Below the pieces are notes generated by a model, which saw only the letters and a program-made list of their open reading frames with translations, was not told where the DNA came from and ran no database searches. Position numbers and translations under genes: made by a program. Below are positions 31,663 to 34,941 of a DNA stretch of 34,941 nucleotides, one piece after another; the stretch's first letter is position 1, and every line of letters begins with the position of its first letter. The DNA is from Promethearchaeota archaeon (GTDB lineage Archaea; Asgardarchaeota; Lokiarchaeia; Sigyniarchaeales; SOKP01), in assembly GCA_019058245.1 (NCBI GenBank), contig JAHPZJ010000007.1:1-34941 (forward strand), read 5' to 3'.

Positions 31663-31834
31663 TTAATTAACTTTTCCAAGAACTTCGAGCCCTTTCTTAT
31701 GTACTTTCTCAAGAATTTCAAAACATTTAGTACAATACTAAGTTTTATCTTTTAGGTTAAAAACACAATCTCCTTCGATGTCTCGATAGATAACACACAC
31801 AACTATCGAAGTTATTGTCTCTTAGTTCTGACAT
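31663..31834 (-). pseudogene. Disrupted small cysteine protein gene
   Basis: From ATG 31834 the frame reads MSELRDNNFDSCV, then a missing GT unit in the GTGTGTGT tract (around 31794-31800) shifts it. The other frame continues with IYRDIEGDCVFNLKDKT, hits a TAG at 31738-31740 and then reads YCTKCFEILEKVHKKGLEVLGKVN to a TAA at 31663. Restored, it would be a 57-residue protein with CxxC and two or three further cysteines. Both lesions make a pseudogene or assembly error likely. A single-base indel in the dinucleotide repeat would be expected from sequencing or slippage. Suppression of TAG is less likely because the frameshift is also needed. Confidence 0.55.
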
Positions 31835-32191
31835 CTTTATTTGATAAATATATTTTAATAATTAATAGATTTCCTAAGAAAAAAAGTATTAATCATTCAA
31901 ATATTAAAAAAACTCCATTTTTATAGTTAAACCTTAAACAGATCTTTTAGTTATGGATTTAAACTTATTTATTTTATTTTCGGAAATTCATATCACTCCT
32001 ATTTTAATTATATTTTACCATGCATTATTTTTTATATCAGAATAAATAAGAAATTAAAACTCAACTAACGAAATCGGTATATTATTTTAGGATTATTAAA
32101 TAAGATCAAGAAATTTAGTTTATTTTTGAGTAATCCTTATATTTATTCACATTAATTTTTATCTTAAAAATCAGATAAGAAATAACGGATT
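31835..32191. other. Intergenic region
   Basis: A 30-codon plus-strand frame (31953-32045, beginning MDLNLFILFSE) is hydrophobic and could be a micropeptide, but nothing supports it further. TATA-like sequence lies around 32113-32160 before the membrane protein. No repeat or RNA gene was recognised. Confidence 0.25.
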
Positions 32192-32893
32192 ATGCTTAAT
32201 AAACTCAAAAAATCAGAGAAAATCTCTTTTATCGCAACAATCATTTTATTGATAGCATTAATAGGATTTATTCCAATAGTACTCAATATTAAGTCTTTAT
32301 TAGGTATTGGATATTTTAGTTTTGGTAAAAATTATATTTCAGAATATCCTGAAGGAACAGTCGGTATTAATGTTAAGATAACCATTAGACATTTGGAAGG
32401 GAATCGATGCAGAGGCTCTATTTTAGTTAGGCCTATCTCAAGCGGGAATATAGATATATATGGAATTACACAGATACAATACGTAATCAAGAAAAATAAT
32501 CATTATAATAGTGTGGAAAACACGAACGTTAATTCAGCTACTCAAATTTGGAGTAGATTATTTTATATATCTGTTCGGGAGTATGATAATATTTCTTGTA
32601 CTGGTACTACTGAAATTAGATATGGTGTAAATGGTTTGGAACAAACCGCTGCTTATAATTTTGATATAAGTTATATAATTCCTATAAGTGTTTCTAGTAT
32701 ATCTTATTTATGGGATATGCCGTTAATTTGGCTCAACTTTCTGTATTTTATTTTCTTATTTGTTGTGATCTTTTTTCTTGTTAGACAATATAGGCATATA
32801 AAATTTATATACAGGTATAGCGAAGAAATGAAAGAGAGAGATGAGATATTTTTTAAAGCTATCTCTGAAAAAAGGCAATATAAGAAGAAGTAA
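32192..32893 (+). CDS. Uncharacterised membrane protein with external domain, 233 aa
   Basis: An N-terminal transmembrane segment (16-38, ATIILLIALIGFIPIVLNI) and a C-terminal one (about 175-199, PLIWLNFLYFIFLFVVIFFLV) frame a central domain of about 135 residues that is beta-rich and lies outside the membrane. The centre includes two cysteines (CRGS and SCTG) that could form a disulfide, and segments such as VKITIRHLEGN and TEIRYGVNGLEQ look like strands. The tail after the second helix is basic (RQYRHIKFIYRYSEEMKERDE), in line with a cytoplasmic end. No family is recognised. It is monocistronic, followed by a T-rich tract (about 32916-32929). Function is unknown. Confidence 0.7.
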   Translation: MLNKLKKSEKISFIATIILLIALIGFIPIVLNIKSLLGIGYFSFGKNYISEYPEGTVGINVKITIRHLEGNRCRGSILVRPISSGNIDIYGITQIQYVIKKNNHYNSVENTNVNSATQIWSRLFYISVREYDNISCTGTTEIRYGVNGLEQTAAYNFDISYIIPISVSSISYLWDMPLIWLNFLYFIFLFVVIFFLVRQYRHIKFIYRYSEEMKERDEIFFKAISEKRQYKKK

Positions 32894-33044
32894 TGATACT
32901 TTTTATCTCTCTTTTTTTTAAGGATTCAGATGAAAAACTAAATATAAAAAAAATTAGAAATTAACTTAGTCAGATTAAGATTTATATGTACAAACATTAA
33001 AGCAATATATAAAACTATTTAAATATAAGAGTGATGGAAATTAT

Positions 33045-33842
33045 ATGCCTTATTTTGACAATAAAGGAATAAAAATCTATTATGAAATTGAGGGAAATGG
33101 CCCAGATTTATTGATGATTCATGGATTCACTTCAAGCATAGAATGGAATTGGCGATTAACGAATTGGGATGAATTTTTAAAAAAAGAGAACAGATTAATA
33201 TTGATAGATTGTCGTGGACATGGAAAAAGTGATAAACCATTAACTCCGGATCAATACGGACCAAATATGGTTGATGATATAACAAACCTCTTAAAACATC
33301 TGTCAATAGAAAAAGCAAATTTCTTTGGATATTCTATGGGATCCGGATTGACTTTGAGTGTTTTATTGCAACACCCAAATTTAGTGAATTCTGCGATCTT
33401 AGGAGGTTATGTGGTATCATTTCCAGATGACCCACAAAGAGAATTTGCAAAAAAATCCATGATGACAACTGTTGCTGGCTTTAGATCCGAAAATTCTAAA
33501 GATATTAAAGATCCCACTTCAAAGCGATTCCGATTATTAGCTCAAGCAACAGGGGGTAATTTAAAAGCCCTTGCAGCAGTGATGGAAGGTTTATATACTC
33601 AAACGGATAATATGCCAACTTCTAGGAAGGAAATGGAAAAGGTTTTAAAAAAAATATCTGTACCAGTATTAACAGTAGTTGGGACAGATGATTTTATGCC
33701 AGGTGATAGAACACTAATTGCGCAGTTGGTTCCTAATGCTTGCCATTTTCAAATTCAAGGAAAAGATCACATAACTGTAGTAGCAGATCCTAAGTTTCAT
33801 ATGATTGTGAAAGCATTCTTGAACTATGTAAATAATAAATAA
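33045..33842 (+). CDS. Alpha/beta hydrolase
   Basis: The protein is a soluble serine hydrolase of the epoxide-hydrolase/esterase-like AB hydrolase_1 type. The HG oxyanion motif is in LLMIHGFTSS (22-31), the DCRGHGKSDKP strand-turn follows (52-62), the nucleophile elbow is GYSMGSG with Ser near residue 96, the acid is within VVGTDDFMPG and the base is His in KDHITVV (around 245). All triad elements are in order. Length 265 is usual. The protein starts with the typical lid-strand YFDNKGIKIYYEIEG. The substrate is unknown. It is not in an operon; the next gene is 947 bases away. Confidence 0.9.
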   Translation: MPYFDNKGIKIYYEIEGNGPDLLMIHGFTSSIEWNWRLTNWDEFLKKENRLILIDCRGHGKSDKPLTPDQYGPNMVDDITNLLKHLSIEKANFFGYSMGSGLTLSVLLQHPNLVNSAILGGYVVSFPDDPQREFAKKSMMTTVAGFRSENSKDIKDPTSKRFRLLAQATGGNLKALAAVMEGLYTQTDNMPTSRKEMEKVLKKISVPVLTVVGTDDFMPGDRTLIAQLVPNACHFQIQGKDHITVVADPKFHMIVKAFLNYVNNK

Positions 33843-34571
33843 AACAATGATTTAACATAAAATATAAAATTCTCTAATAATGAACTAAATTTTCTAGTTA
33901 ATTCCTAAGCATCCACACTTTTTTGGATAATCTAACATCTAATTTGTTATGTAATTTTGGTCTTTTTCTCATCAATTCATGAATGAAGTTTAACCAGGAG
34001 TTTCCCTCAGAAGAACTTGAAAATAAACTTAGAATTAATTATAAATATTGTTCTATTAATAGAGATGCTTTTTAATTATTTAGTTTTGTTTTAATCCTCA
34101 AAAAATAAGTATTTTTTATTCAGACTGATTCTATATTATTTTCAATTCTTTAATTTATCCTATAATCTCCAGATTGAAATTAATTTTTATTTCTTAATTT
34201 GATTATATCTTAATTGATATGATCAGAAGATTGTTAATATAAACTTCTCTGGGGATTATTTTTTTTCATTTAAAATTTTTTATTTTGCCAAAAAATCTCA
34301 GTAAAACCTACATAAAAGAAAGTTTAATCAATATAGATATCAGTATAATTTTAATTCTATAAAAATTAATTCATTTTTTTTGAATGATTGATGAGTCTAT
34401 AATCACATAATTTTTGTTATAATCATTTATATCCAATTACTTTTATTAATTCTATTTTTCTTAATTCACCACTAAATCATAGCCAAACTAAGATAAAAAG
34501 CAAGTTTATCAAACTTAATATTTGAATGATGGTGATAAAAACAAAAACATTTCATATCTTCACTATGATCA

Positions 34572-34594
34572 ACCATTCAATGATCATGGATGGT
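34572..34594 (+). terminator. Hairpin followed by T-run in noncoding region
   Basis: ACCATTCA (34572-34579) pairs with TGGATGGT (34587-34594), with one U-G wobble, around a seven-base loop. T-rich sequence follows (34601-34605 and beyond). On the plus strand it resembles a terminator, although no transcript upstream is established. Confidence 0.35.
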
Positions 34595-34776
34595 GGATAA
34601 TTTTTGATAACAAAAATTTTTTGTCGTGATTTTTTTTTCATTTAACTCTTCATAGGCTTCTCATTCGCCATAACATTTAAATAACTCTTCAGATATTATA
34701 TTATCTAAGAAACTTTACTATTAACATTAAAAAAAATTAAAAACTTAAATTTTTAAAAATTTTAGTTAAAAAATTT

Positions 34777-34782
34777 GGAGGA
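34777..34782 (+). promoter_or_regulatory. Shine-Dalgarno of the histone gene
   Basis: GGAGGA ends seven bases before the ATG at 34790, an optimal spacing. AT-rich sequence at about 34744-34765 (CTTAAATTTTTAAAAATTTTAG) could be the TATA box. Confidence 0.65.
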
Positions 34783-34789
34783 ATAAAAA

Positions 34790-34941
34790 ATGGCTAAAAA
34801 GAAACATTCTTTCGCATGGAGCCCAATTCGCCGATTAATGAAACAACAGGGTGCAAGTATCGTAGCTCGAAATGCTGTTGACTTATTAATTGACCATCTT
34901 GAAAAAACCGCATCTGCTTTAACTGAACAAGCAAGAACTTT
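34790..34941 (+). CDS. Archaeal histone, C-terminus outside window
   Basis: The first 50 residues resemble the start of archaeal histones such as HMf. A short basic N-terminus (MAKKKHSF) is followed by alpha-1 (WSPIRRLMKQQG), the L1 loop (AS) and the long alpha-2 helix (RNAVDLLIDHLEKTASALTEQA) that forms the dimer core. The pattern PIRRLMK...GA...A..LxxxLE matches the HMf family. The extra N-terminal lysines could be an N-terminal tail, as in some Asgard histones. The gene is cut at the right edge. It has a strong GGAGGA site seven bases before the ATG. Histones wrap DNA in archaeal chromatin. Confidence 0.85.
   Translation, partial: MAKKKHSFAWSPIRRLMKQQGASIVARNAVDLLIDHLEKTASALTEQART

Larger units (their letters stand above)
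33843..34789. other. Long gap without a convincing gene
   Basis: No frame above 30 codons with a ribosome site is present. On the minus strand at about 33903-34043 an open frame (without start) reads GNSWLNFIHELMRKRPKLHN and LDVRLSKKVWMLRN before a TAA, which looks like the C-terminus of a decayed gene. On the plus strand 33983-34075 encodes a 30-residue peptide over the same bases. A hairpin occurs at 34572-34594. The final part holds the histone promoter. AT content is very high throughout. Confidence 0.4.

Noticed and set aside
31663..31834. Pyrrolysine readthrough of TAG as the explanation of the small broken gene
   Set aside because: A frameshift in the GT repeat is also required, so readthrough alone cannot restore the protein.
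1..34941. CRISPR arrays, insertion sequences, tRNA and rRNA genes
   Set aside because: No regularly spaced repeats, no transposase-like ORF with terminal repeats and no cloverleaf or rRNA-like GC-rich block were found by reading.

Overview
The window reads as a piece of an Asgard archaeal chromosome, most like the Lokiarchaeia. It is very AT-rich. It has an archaeal information-processing core: TFB, an archaeal/eukaryotic-type prolyl-tRNA synthetase, a proteasome beta-type subunit and a histone fold at the right edge. It also has several eukaryote-like proteins typical of Asgard genomes: a two-domain gelsolin, a RING-type zinc finger on a long coiled coil, a longin-like protein and an EMC3/DUF106-type Oxa1-superfamily membrane protein. 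The placement rests on gene content only. No rRNA or tRNA gene was seen.

Layout. 1-2110 holds small zinc-finger or winged-helix genes and a GNAT acetyltransferase. 2111-5721 (all minus) holds ProRS, an unknown helical protein, and a fusion of bacterial-type PlsY (glycerol-3-phosphate acyltransferase) to a CTP-dependent lipid kinase/cytidylyltransferase-like domain. 6038-9639 holds a small unknown helical gene, TFB with a terminator-like hairpin, and a membrane-anchored esterase. 9954-20034 is a carbon and redox block: LarA with an FAD/[4Fe-4S] lactate-dehydrogenase-like protein (overlapping, minus); a longin-like gene and a tail-anchored gene; then a three-gene glycerol-3-phosphate oxidation operon (GlpA-like with BFD domain, pyridine-nucleotide oxidoreductase, DUF1667) and a GlcD/GlcF-like pair. 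20409-28751 holds zinc-ribbon, radical SAM, EMC3-like, GtrA-like, coiled-coil, gelsolin, aminotransferase, tail-anchored helical and LysE genes. 28785-31557 (minus) pairs the RING protein with a proteasome beta subunit lacking the catalytic threonine. The right end has a broken small gene, a membrane protein, an alpha/beta hydrolase, about 950 bases without a convincing gene, and a histone.

How the genes may work together. The central block would feed electrons from lactate, glycerol-3-phosphate and 2-hydroxyacids into Fe-S carriers. The PlsY fusion and the glycerol-3-phosphate operon both concern the bacterial stereoisomer of glycerol phosphate, which matters for the lipid question in Asgard archaea. 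The gelsolin, longin, EMC3-like and tail-anchored proteins suggest a membrane and cytoskeleton theme, but no single operon joins them.

Start codons deserve care here. Several genes use TTG with a clear Shine-Dalgarno. Two adjacent genes (20409 and about 21078) seem to start at rarer codons (CTG, ATT or ATA), because essential coding sequence lies upstream of any ATG, GTG or TTG.
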